Shown one piece after another: positions 1 to 7,318 of a stretch of DNA of 18,564 bases. The stretch lies in assembly GCA_013813135.1 (NCBI GenBank), contig JACCSF010000182.1, forward strand, positions 1-18,564, in the 5' to 3' direction. Source of the DNA: Thermoleophilaceae bacterium (lineage in GTDB: Bacteria > Actinomycetota > Thermoleophilia > Solirubrobacterales > Thermoleophilaceae). Both the position numbers and the translations under genes were made by a program. Each line of letters begins with the position of its first letter. The first letter of the stretch is position 1. Under the pieces are notes generated by a model. It was not told the origin of the DNA. It saw only the letters and a list, made by a program, of their open reading frames with translations, and searched no databases.

Positions 1-226
1 CGCCCGCGCAGGCCAGGCCGGCGGCGCGCGCGTCCACGGTGAGGTCCTGCTCGCGGGCGAACGTGTCGGTGAGGATCAGGGCCGTGAGCAGTGCCGGGGC
101 GAGCAGGGAGATCACGCCGTAGGCGCCGCGCGGCAGCTCGCGCCCGCCGACGATCACCGGGCCCGCGGCCTTGATCGCCACCGTCGTCACGACGAGCCCG
201 GCGATCGTGATCCAGACTTCGGTCAT
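1..226 (-). CDS. azlD: AzlD-family branched-chain amino acid transport subunit (partial, cut by left edge)
   Basis: Only the first 75 residues are in the window; the gene runs off the left edge. The fragment starts MTEVWITIAG and has two hydrophobic stretches (about residues 5-25 and 36-53), with the AzlD-like run VISLLAPALLTALI. AzlD proteins are small membrane partners of AzlC, and the pair exports branched-chain or other amino acids. Its ATG overlaps the azlC stop codon in an ATGA at 223-226. Translational coupling and co-assembly with the AzlC encoded just upstream are therefore likely. The substrate cannot be read from sequence. The family assignment is firm because of both the sequence and its AzlC neighbour. 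Confidence 0.85.
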   Translation of the reverse strand, partial: MTEVWITIAGLVVTTVAIKAAGPVIVGGRELPRGAYGVISLLAPALLTALILTDTFAREQDLTVDARAAGLACAG

Positions 227-906
227 CGGCGCCACAACCCGATCAGGGCGGCGCTCGAAGCCAGCAGGACGGGCAGGCCGGGCGGCAGCAGCGGCGTGAG
301 TGCCAGGGCGATCGCGCCGGCGATCAGCACCGCCGCGACGGCGCGCGGACGCTGCAGCTCCGCCGCCAGCAGGCCGAGGAAGAAGGCGGGGAAGATGGCG
401 TCCAGCCCAAGCGCCTCGGGATCGCCGAGCGCGCCGCCGAAGAGCACGCCGATCGCGGTTCCCGCCACCCAGGCCGGATACTGCGGCAGCGTGGCGCCGA
501 GCAGCGCCTCGCGGTCGAACGCCCCGTCGCCGCGGGCGGCGAGCGCCCACGAGGCGTCGACCACCGCCTGGCCCTCGAGCGCCCGGCGTAGCCTGCGTCC
601 GCGCAGCGCCGAAGCCGCGGCAACGCCCATCGGGAGAAAGCGCGCGTTGAGCATGGCCGCGGTGGCGATCGCGGTCGCGGCGCCGCCGCCAGATGCGAGC
701 ACCGCGGTGGCGCCGAACTGCGAGGCGCCGGCGAACACCAGGGCGGACATCACGATCGGGGCCACCGAACCCATCACCGGCTCGGCAACGACACCGAACG
801 AGATGCCGACCACCAACGCCGCGGCCGCGAAGCCGAGCCCGGCGCGCAGGCCCGGCCCGTAGCGATCGGCCCGCCCAGGCGCGGGCGCCTCGGCGGCGTC
901 CGTCAT
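223..906 (-). CDS. azlC: AzlC-family amino acid permease/exporter large subunit
   Basis: This is a 227-residue multi-spanning membrane protein of typical AzlC length. The family landmarks are the FAGASQF motif (58-64) in the first helical bundle and LNARFLPMG (86-94). Hydrophobic helices lie near residues 22-42, 48-70, 76-100, 143-160, 166-183, 187-205 and 208-225. AzlC with AzlD makes a two-component exporter; Bacillus azlCD exports branched-chain amino acids. The ATG at 904-906 overlaps the stop codon of the upstream ureohydrolase, and its own stop overlaps the azlD start. The three genes are thus tightly coupled in one operon. That context suggests export of a compound related to the ureohydrolase substrate or product, which is inference. 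Confidence 0.92.
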   Translation of the reverse strand: MTDAAEAPAPGRADRYGPGLRAGLGFAAAALVVGISFGVVAEPVMGSVAPIVMSALVFAGASQFGATAVLASGGGAATAIATAAMLNARFLPMGVAAASALRGRRLRRALEGQAVVDASWALAARGDGAFDREALLGATLPQYPAWVAGTAIGVLFGGALGDPEALGLDAIFPAFFLGLLAAELQRPRAVAAVLIAGAIALALTPLLPPGLPVLLASSAALIGLWRR

Positions 907-1826
907 GCGGAGCGCAACAGCGGCGACGCGGCCAGCGAGTCGGCGAGCAGTTCCACGAACCCACTCAACGTCTCACCCTCCTCGTCACCGTGCAAGGGGT
1001 TCAGCTCGGTCACGGTCAGGGTGCTCAGGCGCTCGCTCGCGCTGAGGACCTTGAGGGCCCGCATCGCCGTGTCGAGCGTGAGGCCGTCTCCGCGGAGCGC
1101 GTCCTCCGACAGCTGCGCGTCGTTGAAGTCCACCACGTCCACGTCGAAGTGGACCAGCAGCCTGTCGAAGCGCGAGGCGAACTCGGAGAGCACGCGCTCC
1201 GCGGACGCCTCCGGAGCGGCCGCCACCTCGTCCAGCGGAATCCCGGCCAGGCCGCGACGAACCATCAGCTCGAGCTCGAAGGGACGCGCGCGCTCAGGCC
1301 CGTAGGAGAAGAAGAGCACCTGGTCGGCATGCAGCAGCGGCTCGCGCGGGCCGATCCCAGCCAACTCGGGCTCCGCTCCGTCCACGCCGAGCGCGTGCGC
1401 CATGCCCATCCAGTCGAAGGTGCCCTCGGTCACGCTCGATGGCGTGTTCAGGTCCGGATGGAGGTCGAAGTAGACCAGCCCGACGTCGCCGTCGAGAGCC
1501 AGATGCCCAGCCACGACGCCCAACTCGATCGTGCAGTCCCCGCCCAACACGAGCAGCGGAAGGCCGCCGTCGGCGATCGCCTGCTCGACGCGTGCCGCTG
1601 TCTCGCGCGCGCCGCCGGCCACAGCGCCGAGGTTCTGTGCGCGCGGCCGCTCGCGATCGGGCCGCCAGCGCCACACCGGCGAGTCGCCGAGGTCGCGCAG
1701 CTCCACCCCGCGCTGCTTCAGGGCCGCCGCGAGCCCCGCCTCGCGCAGCGCCGCCGGAGCCTTCTCCTGGCCCGGCGTGAAGGCACCGGCGCTGGTGGGA
1801 ACTCCGAGCAGGGTGAGAACCGCCAT
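903..1826 (-). CDS. Arginase/agmatinase-family ureohydrolase with altered first metal motif
   Basis: This 307-residue protein has the usual arginase-superfamily length. The superfamily hydrolyses guanidino or formimino groups, releasing urea or formamide, with a binuclear Mn centre. Visible motifs are GGDCT (95-99), FDLHPD (120-125; D121, H123, D125), HFDVDVVD (227-234; D228, D230, D233) and TELNP (273-277). The standard first motif is GGDHS, whose His binds one Mn; here that position is Cys98. All the other metal ligands are present. The substrate could be arginine, agmatine, formiminoglutamate or another guanidine compound, and the Cys argues against a standard arginase. The ATG at 1824-1826 has no strong Shine-Dalgarno. 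The gene heads a coupled unit with azlC and azlD, and xylR ends 52 bases upstream. Confidence 0.85.
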   Translation of the reverse strand: MAVLTLLGVPTSAGAFTPGQEKAPAALREAGLAAALKQRGVELRDLGDSPVWRWRPDRERPRAQNLGAVAGGARETAARVEQAIADGGLPLLVLGGDCTIELGVVAGHLALDGDVGLVYFDLHPDLNTPSSVTEGTFDWMGMAHALGVDGAEPELAGIGPREPLLHADQVLFFSYGPERARPFELELMVRRGLAGIPLDEVAAAPEASAERVLSEFASRFDRLLVHFDVDVVDFNDAQLSEDALRGDGLTLDTAMRALKVLSASERLSTLTVTELNPLHGDEEGETLSGFVELLADSLAASPLLRSA

Positions 1827-1855
1827 GGGTGGAGTCTGTCCGCTCAGGGCACCGG

Positions 1856-1868
1856 CTAAACGTTTTAG
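1856..1868. promoter_or_regulatory. Short AT-rich inverted repeat upstream of the ureohydrolase-azlCD unit
   Basis: The + strand reads CTAAACGTTTTAG, which is CTAAA and TTTAG as inverted arms around CGT. It lies in the gap between the xylR stop (1879) and the ureohydrolase ATG (1826) and stands out as AT-rich against GC-rich surroundings. It could be an operator or part of a promoter for the downstream unit. It is too short, and lacks a T-run after a strong stem, to call a terminator. The binding protein is unknown. Confidence 0.3.
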
Positions 1869-1878
1869 GTGGTTACCG

Positions 1879-3075
1879 TCACGCTGTCGGCAGCGCCGCC
1901 GCCTCCTCCAGCGCGGCCTGCCTGCTCAGCGCCACCGCTCCGCGCACCGCCGCCTCCCCGCCCAGCCGGGCGGGCAGGACGCGGCAGCGCATCCCGCGCC
2001 CCGCCAGGGCGCGGGTCTCCAGCTCGCCCTCGATCGGAACTCTCAGCCACTGCGAGAGCGGCGCCAGGTAGCCGCCCAGCAGCACCGCCTCGGGGTCGAG
2101 CAGGTTCGCGAGCGAGGCGATCCCGATGCCGAGCGTGTGACCGACCTGGCTGAGCGCCTCGAGCGTCCGGGCGTGACCCGCACGGGCGCTGTCCGCCAAC
2201 ATGGCGCCGGGCCACTCGGGGCGAGCGCCCTCGCAGCGCATGCGCGCGTCCCAACCCGCCAGGCGCAGCAGCGTGTCCTGCCCCGCCAGCCGCTCCAGGC
2301 AGCCGCGTCCGCCGCAGCCGCAGGGCGGTCCGAACGGGTCGATCGTCAGGTGGCCGAACTCGCCCGCGAAGCCGGATGCCCCGCGGAATAGCTCTCCGCG
2401 CAGCACGACGCCTGCCCCGATCCCGATCTCGCCGGATATGTAGACGAAGTCGCTCAGCCCGCGACCGGCGCCCTCGACCAACTCGGCGACCGCGCCGAGG
2501 TTGGCCTCGTTCTCCACCCGCACCGCGTAGGGCGGGTCCTCGAGCGCCTCGTTGAGCAGGCGGGCGACCGGCACGCCCACCCAGCCCAGGTTGGGAGCAA
2601 CCGCCAGCTCCCCGGCGCGATCCACAAGGCCCGGCACGGCGACGGTTGCGAGCATCGGGTGCCGGCTCCCCGCGAAGGGCTGCTCCAGCGCCTCCTCCGC
2701 CATCCGCGCGAGCAAGGCGATCACGTCCGGCGGCGAGGTCGCCCGGTTGTCGTTCGTCACGAAAGAGCGGTGGCGTACCTCGCCGGCCAGGTCGGTTGCC
2801 CACACCGCCAGGTAGTCGACGTTGATCTCGAGCCCGAGCACGAACGGCCCGTCCGGATCGAGCTCGACGCTCTGGGGCGGGCGTCCCACCCTGGCAGGGC
2901 GCTCCTCCACCGGGGAGTCGCGCAGCAGCCCGGCGTCGATCAGGTCGGCGACGAGACTCGACACCGTGCTCTTGTTGAGCCCGGTCTCCAGAGCCAGCGT
3001 CGCGCGCGAGCGCGGCCCCTGCTCGGCCACCCGCCGCAGCACCAGCCCCAGGTTGTGCTCGCGGACCGGCTTCAT
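1879..3075 (-). CDS. xylR: ROK-family xylose repressor XylR
   Basis: This is a 398-residue ROK-type regulator. An N-terminal winged helix-turn-helix (about 8-55) precedes an actin-like sugar-binding domain. The domain contains ENEAN (188-192), FVYISGEIGIGAG (210-222), and the zinc-type motif with His242, Cys252, Cys254 and Cys259 in GHLTIDPFGPPCGCGGRGC. The catalytic Asp of ROK kinases (ENDAN) is Glu here and the N-terminal ATP loop is degenerate, as expected of repressors. I chose the ATG at 3073-3075 because MKPVREHNL matches ROK repressor N-termini and the codon overlaps the xylA stop (ATGA). The linkage and the operator at 4252-4276 indicate repression of xylA and xylB, relieved by xylose, with autoregulation through the xylA operon. 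Confidence 0.92.
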   Translation of the reverse strand: MKPVREHNLGLVLRRVAEQGPRSRATLALETGLNKSTVSSLVADLIDAGLLRDSPVEERPARVGRPPQSVELDPDGPFVLGLEINVDYLAVWATDLAGEVRHRSFVTNDNRATSPPDVIALLARMAEEALEQPFAGSRHPMLATVAVPGLVDRAGELAVAPNLGWVGVPVARLLNEALEDPPYAVRVENEANLGAVAELVEGAGRGLSDFVYISGEIGIGAGVVLRGELFRGASGFAGEFGHLTIDPFGPPCGCGGRGCLERLAGQDTLLRLAGWDARMRCEGARPEWPGAMLADSARAGHARTLEALSQVGHTLGIGIASLANLLDPEAVLLGGYLAPLSQWLRVPIEGELETRALAGRGMRCRVLPARLGGEAAVRGAVALSRQAALEEAAALPTA

Positions 3076-4235
3076 CGCAGGCCGAGAATCAGGTCGACGG
3101 CGAGCTGGTCGAGCCGTTCGTTGCGGCACTCGCGCGCGCCGAGCGCGTCGAGGTCGTGCGCCTCGGCGAGCAGCTCCTCGGCCAGCTCGGGCGAGTACGG
3201 GCCGACCGTGTCGAGCGCCAGCTCGGGCACCTTCGCGTCGGCCTCGGCGGCGAGGATGGCCCGGTCAGAGCCCCATTTCGCCGCACGCTCCTTGAGCGCC
3301 AGGTACGTGTGCATGCAGCCCGCCGCGAAGTCCCAGATGCCCTCCTCTGATTCCACGCGCAGCGGCCGGGCGTCGAAGTGGCGGACGCCGTCGTAGCCGG
3401 AGTCCTCGAGCAGTTTGACCAGGAAGAACGCGTCCTTGAGGCCGACCGCGCCGAAGCGGAAGTCCTGGTCGTAGCGGCCGATCCGCTGGGCGTTGAGGTC
3501 GATATGGAAGAGCTTGCCCGCCCATAGCGCCTGCGCGACGCCGTGCAAGAAGGACAGCCCCGCCATCGTCTCGTGCGCCACCTCGGGGTTCACACCGACC
3601 ATCTCGGGGTGCTCGAGGCGCTCGATGAAGGCGAGCATGTGGCCGACGGTGGGCAGGAAGATGTCGCCGCGCGGCTCGTTGGGCTTGGGCTCGAGCGCGA
3701 AGCGCATGTCGTAGCCGCGGTCGCGCACGTAGCCGCACAGGAAGTCGATCGCCTCGCGGTAGCGCTCGAGCGCGTCGCGCGCCGGCTTGGCGGCGTCGGC
3801 CTCGACGCCCTCGCGCCCGCCCCAGAAGACGTACACGGGGGCGCCCAGCTCGGCGCCCACGTCGATCGAGCGGATCACCTTCTGCAGGGCGTAGCGGCGC
3901 ACCTCGCGGTCGTTCGCCGTGAAGGCGCCGTCCTTGAACACCGGGTGGGTGAAGAGGTTGGTCGTGGCCATCGAGACCTTCATGCCGGTCTCGTCGAGCG
4001 CCTCGACGAAGTCCGCCTTGATGCGCTCGCGCTCGGAGTCGTCCGCATCCGGTGGGAGCAGGTCGTCGTCGTGAAAGCAGACCCCATAGGCGCCCAGCTC
4101 GGCCAGCTTGCGCACGGTGTCGGGCGGCCTGACGCCCGGCCGCGTCTCGACGCCGAACGGATCGTTGCCCTTATGGCCCACGGTCCAGAGCCCGAACGTG
4201 AACTTGTGCTCCGGCTTGGGTGTCAGCTCTGCCAA
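3072..4235 (-). CDS. xylA: Xylose isomerase
   Basis: XylA interconverts D-xylose and D-xylulose in the cytoplasm, the first step of the isomerase pathway. The 387 residues match the short, Streptomyces-like class in length and order. Visible motifs are FGLWTVG (14-20), FHDDDL with His55/Asp58 (54-59), YVFWGGREG (135-143), LEPKPNEPRGD with Glu182/Lys184 (181-191), NPEVAH with Glu218/His221 (216-221), HIDLN with Asp246 (244-248), YDQD with Asp256/Asp258 (255-258) and HFD with Asp288 (286-288). All catalytic and metal ligands are present. The start is TTG at 4233-4235, placed by an AAGGAG six bases upstream and by alignment to family N-termini. The upstream reading frame has no in-frame ATG or GTG nearby. 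xylR follows with a four-base overlap. Confidence 0.97.
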   Translation of the reverse strand: MAELTPKPEHKFTFGLWTVGHKGNDPFGVETRPGVRPPDTVRKLAELGAYGVCFHDDDLLPPDADDSERERIKADFVEALDETGMKVSMATTNLFTHPVFKDGAFTANDREVRRYALQKVIRSIDVGAELGAPVYVFWGGREGVEADAAKPARDALERYREAIDFLCGYVRDRGYDMRFALEPKPNEPRGDIFLPTVGHMLAFIERLEHPEMVGVNPEVAHETMAGLSFLHGVAQALWAGKLFHIDLNAQRIGRYDQDFRFGAVGLKDAFFLVKLLEDSGYDGVRHFDARPLRVESEEGIWDFAAGCMHTYLALKERAAKWGSDRAILAAEADAKVPELALDTVGPYSPELAEELLAEAHDLDALGARECRNERLDQLAVDLILGLR

Positions 4236-4241
4236 GACGCT

Positions 4242-4247
4242 CTCCTT
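4242..4247 (-). promoter_or_regulatory. Ribosome binding site that fixes the TTG start of xylA
   Basis: Read on the minus strand this is AAGGAG, six bases before the TTG at 4235-4233. It is the only strong Shine-Dalgarno in the region and selects the non-ATG start. The XylR operator begins five bases further upstream, so a repressor bound there would sit directly over the xylA leader. Confidence 0.8.
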
Positions 4248-4251
4248 GCAA

Positions 4252-4276
4252 TTAGTTGGGGCTATCAACAAACTAG
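4252..4276. promoter_or_regulatory. XylR operator in the xylA-xylB divergent region
   Basis: This is a 25-base interrupted palindrome with 10-5-10 geometry. The left arm is TTAGTTGGGG, the spacer CTATC and the right arm AACAAACTAG. The known Firmicute XylR box has arms TTAGTTTGTT and AACAAACTAA around a five-base spacer. The right arm here matches nine of ten positions, and the left arm matches the first six plus one more. Its place between xylA and xylB, with xylR adjacent, makes it a credible operator controlling both directions. I could not assign -10/-35 hexamers with confidence. Confidence 0.8.
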
Positions 4277-4340
4277 CCGCGTGCCGGGAGCGGGTCAATC
4301 GAAGTCCGCGCGCGCGCGGCCGAGCCGCGGGCTTGCGGCT

Positions 4341-5771
4341 TTGGCGGCCGGGGTGGATTGCTCGACGCAGGCCACCAAGGTGCTGCTGGTGGACCCCGAG
4401 GACGGACGCGTCGTGGCGACCGGCCGGGCGCCGCACGAGGTGACCGGGGCGGGCGGCGCGCGCGAGACCGATCCGGCGGTCTGGTGGGAGGCGCTGCGGC
4501 GGGCGCTTGCGGAGACCGGCCGCGCCGCGGAGGTGGGCGCCATCTCGGTGGCGGGCCAGCAGCACGGGCTTGTGGTGACCGTCGCGGACGGCCGGCCGCT
4601 GCGCCCCGCGGTGCTGTGGAACGACACGCGCTCGGCCCCGGAGGCCGCCACGCTGCGCGACGCCCTGGGCGCCGAGGCCTGGGCCGAGCGTGTGGGCGTC
4701 GTGCCGGTGCCCTCGTTCACGGTCACACGCTGGGCCTGGCTGCGCCGCACCGAGCCGGAGGTGACGGCGGCCGCACAGGCGATCCGGCTCCCCCACGACT
4801 GGCTCACCGAGCGGCTGAGCGGACACGGCGCCACGGACCGCGGCGACGCTTCCGGCACCGGCTGGTGGTCGACACGGGACGAGGATTACGCGACCGAGGT
4901 GCTCGAGCTGCCCGCCGTCGAGCTCGACCGCTCGCTGCTTCCCGACGTGCTCGGGCCGACCGAGGCGGCGGGCGCGGTGCACGCGGCGGCCGCTCGCGAG
5001 CTGGGGTTGCCCGAGGGGACGATCGTGGGGCCGGGCACCGGCGACAACATGAGCGCCGCGCTCGGCCTGGGCCTGCGTCCGGGCGAGCCGGCCATCAGCC
5101 TCGGCACGTCGGGCACAGCCTACGCCGCGATGAGCGAGCGGGCCGTCGACCCGAGCGGCCTGATCGCGGGCTTCGCCGACGCCACGGGCGGCTTCCTGCC
5201 GCTGGCGGCGACCCTCAACTGCACGCTTGCCGTCGACCGCGTGGCCGCCTGGCTCGGGCTCGAGCGCGAGGGAGTGGCGGAGCGCACCGAGGTCACGGTG
5301 CTGCCCTACCTAGACGGAGAGCGGACTCCCAACCTGCCGCGCGCCGCCGGCACGATCGCGGGCCTGCGCCACGACACCGAGCCGGGGCAGATCCTGCTGG
5401 CAGCCTACGAAGGCGCCGTGGCCTCACTCGTGGAGGCGCTCGAGCTGCTCGCCGCGGTCGGCACGGGGCTCGACCCCGATGCTCCGGTCGTCCTGATCGG
5501 CGGCGGCGCGCGCGGGCGCGTCTGGCAGGCCACGGTCGCCCGCCTGTCGGGCCGCTCGGTTCAGGTACCGGACGCCGACGAGCTGGTGGGGCTGGGCGCG
5601 GCGGCGCAAGCGGCGGCGCTGCTCACAGGCGAGCGGCCCGACGAGATCGCGCGCCGCTGGGACACGCGCGGCGGGAAGGCCGTCGAGCCGCCCGCCCAGC
5701 CCGACACCGAGACGCTCGCGCGCATCCGCGCTACGCGTCAGGCGGCGCTGGGGCTGCTGGATCCCCCCTAG
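4341..5771 (+). CDS. xylB: Xylulokinase
   Basis: XylB phosphorylates D-xylulose with ATP to give xylulose 5-phosphate for the pentose phosphate pathway. This FGGY-family kinase has about 476 residues. The phosphate loop VDCSTQATK (5-13) is followed by AGQQHG (71-76), LWNDTR (92-97), GPGTGDN with catalytic Asp235 (230-236), SLGTSGTA (253-260) and IGGGAR (386-391). The start is uncertain. TTG at 4341 gives the usual short N-terminus, while in-frame GTG at 4281, four bases after the operator, would add 20 basic residues. Neither has a clear Shine-Dalgarno. It is divergent from xylA and shares its operator. Its stop codon overlaps that of the convergent exporter gene in the palindrome CTAG. Confidence 0.94.
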   Translation: MAAGVDCSTQATKVLLVDPEDGRVVATGRAPHEVTGAGGARETDPAVWWEALRRALAETGRAAEVGAISVAGQQHGLVVTVADGRPLRPAVLWNDTRSAPEAATLRDALGAEAWAERVGVVPVPSFTVTRWAWLRRTEPEVTAAAQAIRLPHDWLTERLSGHGATDRGDASGTGWWSTRDEDYATEVLELPAVELDRSLLPDVLGPTEAAGAVHAAAARELGLPEGTIVGPGTGDNMSAALGLGLRPGEPAISLGTSGTAYAAMSERAVDPSGLIAGFADATGGFLPLAATLNCTLAVDRVAAWLGLEREGVAERTEVTVLPYLDGERTPNLPRAAGTIAGLRHDTEPGQILLAAYEGAVASLVEALELLAAVGTGLDPDAPVVLIGGGARGRVWQATVARLSGRSVQVPDADELVGLGAAAQAAALLTGERPDEIARRWDTRGGKAVEPPAQPDTETLARIRATRQAALGLLDPP

Positions 5772-7309
5772 CCGGCCGGCGCTCTGGGCGCGGCCTCCCG
5801 CGGCCGCCCCACCAGCGAGCCGCCCACGAACAGCACCGAAACCATCAGCCCGGCGAAGGCGAGCACCGCCACCAACCGGAACGACCAGACGAGCCCGGAC
5901 ACGAAGGACTCCCGCACCAGCTCCACAAGCCGCTCGGCTGTCGCCCCCCCTTGCCGAGCGATCACCTCGGCCGCCGACTCGGTCCCGGCGAGCACCCCCT
6001 GCACGTTCTCGACCTCGCCCTCGCTCAGCCCCGTCGAGGCGCTCTGGAGCTTGTCCTGCGAGGCGGTGGTGAATACGGTGGTGGTCAGCCCCAGCCCGAC
6101 CGAGCCGCCGGCCACCTGGAACATGTAGACGATGCCGCCGGCGAGGCTCGAGCGCGATGGGTCGAGTGCCGTCACCGCCGCTGTGGTGATCGACGAATAG
6201 AAGAGGCCGACACCGACGCCGGTGACCACCATCCCGGGCACCAGCTCGCCCCAGCCCGAGTCGCGCCCCACCAGCGAGATCAGGAACGTGCCCAGGGCGA
6301 GGCAAGCCGCCCCGGCGCTGACGACGGTCTTGGCGCCCAGGCGCTCGTACAGCGGCCCGGCCGCGAACGACGTGACGGCGAAGACGCCCATCAGCGGCAG
6401 CAGGCCGGCGCCGGCCTCGAGCGGATCCCACCCGAGGATCTTCTGCATGAACTGCGGCAGGAACAGCAGCACGGCGAAGAACACCGCCGACATCAGCAGC
6501 GTCGCCAGGCAGGCGGAACGAAAGGCCGGGTTGGACATCACCTCCCGGGGCACCAGCGCGCGCGCCCCGGCGCGGCGCTCGATCGCCACGAACGCGACCA
6601 GCAAGACCGCACAGCCGGCGAACAGCCCGAGGATGCGCGGGTCGCTCCAGCCCCAATCGGTTACCTGGTCGAGCGCCAGCAGCAGCGCCACCAGCCCGGT
6701 CGAGAGCGTGGCGACGCCCGGGACGTCGATGCCCTCGTCCGCCCCCGCGCCGCGGCTCTCGCGCACGCTGCGCCAGGTCACGAAGCAAGCCAGGCCGGCA
6801 ATCGGGATGTTCACGAACATGATCCAGCGCCAGCTGAGCACGTCGGTCAAGAACCCGCCGAGCAGCGGCCCGGCGGCGTTGCCGAACCCGGCCGAGCCGA
6901 TGATCAGGGCGCCGGCCAGCGCCGCCCTGTCCTCGGGGAGGATGTCGTAGGTCATGCCGAGCACGGCGGGCCACATCAGCGCGCCGCCGATACCCATCAG
7001 CGCCCGGCAGCCGATCAGCCATAGCTCGTCCTGCGCGGCGCCCGCGAGCAGCGAGAAGGCGGCAAAGACAGCCGCGCCGATGAAGAAGACGCGTCGCCGG
7101 CCGAGCATGTCCGCCAGCCGGCCGCCGGTGACGATCAGCACGCCGAACACGAGCGCGTAGGCGTTGATCACCCACTGGACCGTGGCGACGTCCGCGTCGA
7201 AGTCGTTCTCGATCTCGGGCAGTGCGACGCTGAGCGCCGTCACGTCGTTGGCGATCACGAACACCGAGATCGCCATCGCCCCCAGCGCCAGCCGGGTGCC
7301 GCGCGTCAC
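5768..7309 (-). CDS. DHA2-type (EmrB/QacA-like) MFS drug exporter, 14 helices
   Basis: This 513-residue inner membrane protein has 14 likely transmembrane helices. The N-half contains NDVTALSVALPEI (helix 1), WVINAYALVFGVLIVTGGRLAD in the usual helix 2 position, and motif A (GGRLADMLGRRR). The helix 5-6 region has GPLLGGFLTDVLSWRW followed by FVNIPIA. These are hallmarks of proton-driven multidrug exporters of the EmrB/QacA group. A hydrophilic stretch near 420-455 precedes the last helix. The start is GTG at 7307-7309, with AGGA seven bases upstream overlapping the stop codon of the metallopeptidase gene. The substrate is unknown, and no regulator gene sits beside it. Confidence 0.93.
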   Translation of the reverse strand: MTRGTRLALGAMAISVFVIANDVTALSVALPEIENDFDADVATVQWVINAYALVFGVLIVTGGRLADMLGRRRVFFIGAAVFAAFSLLAGAAQDELWLIGCRALMGIGGALMWPAVLGMTYDILPEDRAALAGALIIGSAGFGNAAGPLLGGFLTDVLSWRWIMFVNIPIAGLACFVTWRSVRESRGAGADEGIDVPGVATLSTGLVALLLALDQVTDWGWSDPRILGLFAGCAVLLVAFVAIERRAGARALVPREVMSNPAFRSACLATLLMSAVFFAVLLFLPQFMQKILGWDPLEAGAGLLPLMGVFAVTSFAAGPLYERLGAKTVVSAGAACLALGTFLISLVGRDSGWGELVPGMVVTGVGVGLFYSSITTAAVTALDPSRSSLAGGIVYMFQVAGGSVGLGLTTTVFTTASQDKLQSASTGLSEGEVENVQGVLAGTESAAEVIARQGGATAERLVELVRESFVSGLVWSFRLVAVLAFAGLMVSVLFVGGSLVGRPREAAPRAPAG

Positions 7310-7318
7310 GGGCGGATC

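Noticed and set aside
4236..4982. N-terminal extension of xylA across the xylB start region
   Set aside because: The frame is open upstream, but the extension is antisense to xylB, low-complexity and absent from the xylose isomerase family. The AAGGAG-TTG start fits exactly.
4358..7024. An 888-codon open frame on the plus strand
   Set aside because: It runs across xylB in a wrong frame and antisense through the exporter gene, is full of Arg/Gly/Ala and His/Gln low-complexity sequence, and has no domain. Both real genes beneath it are firmly identified.
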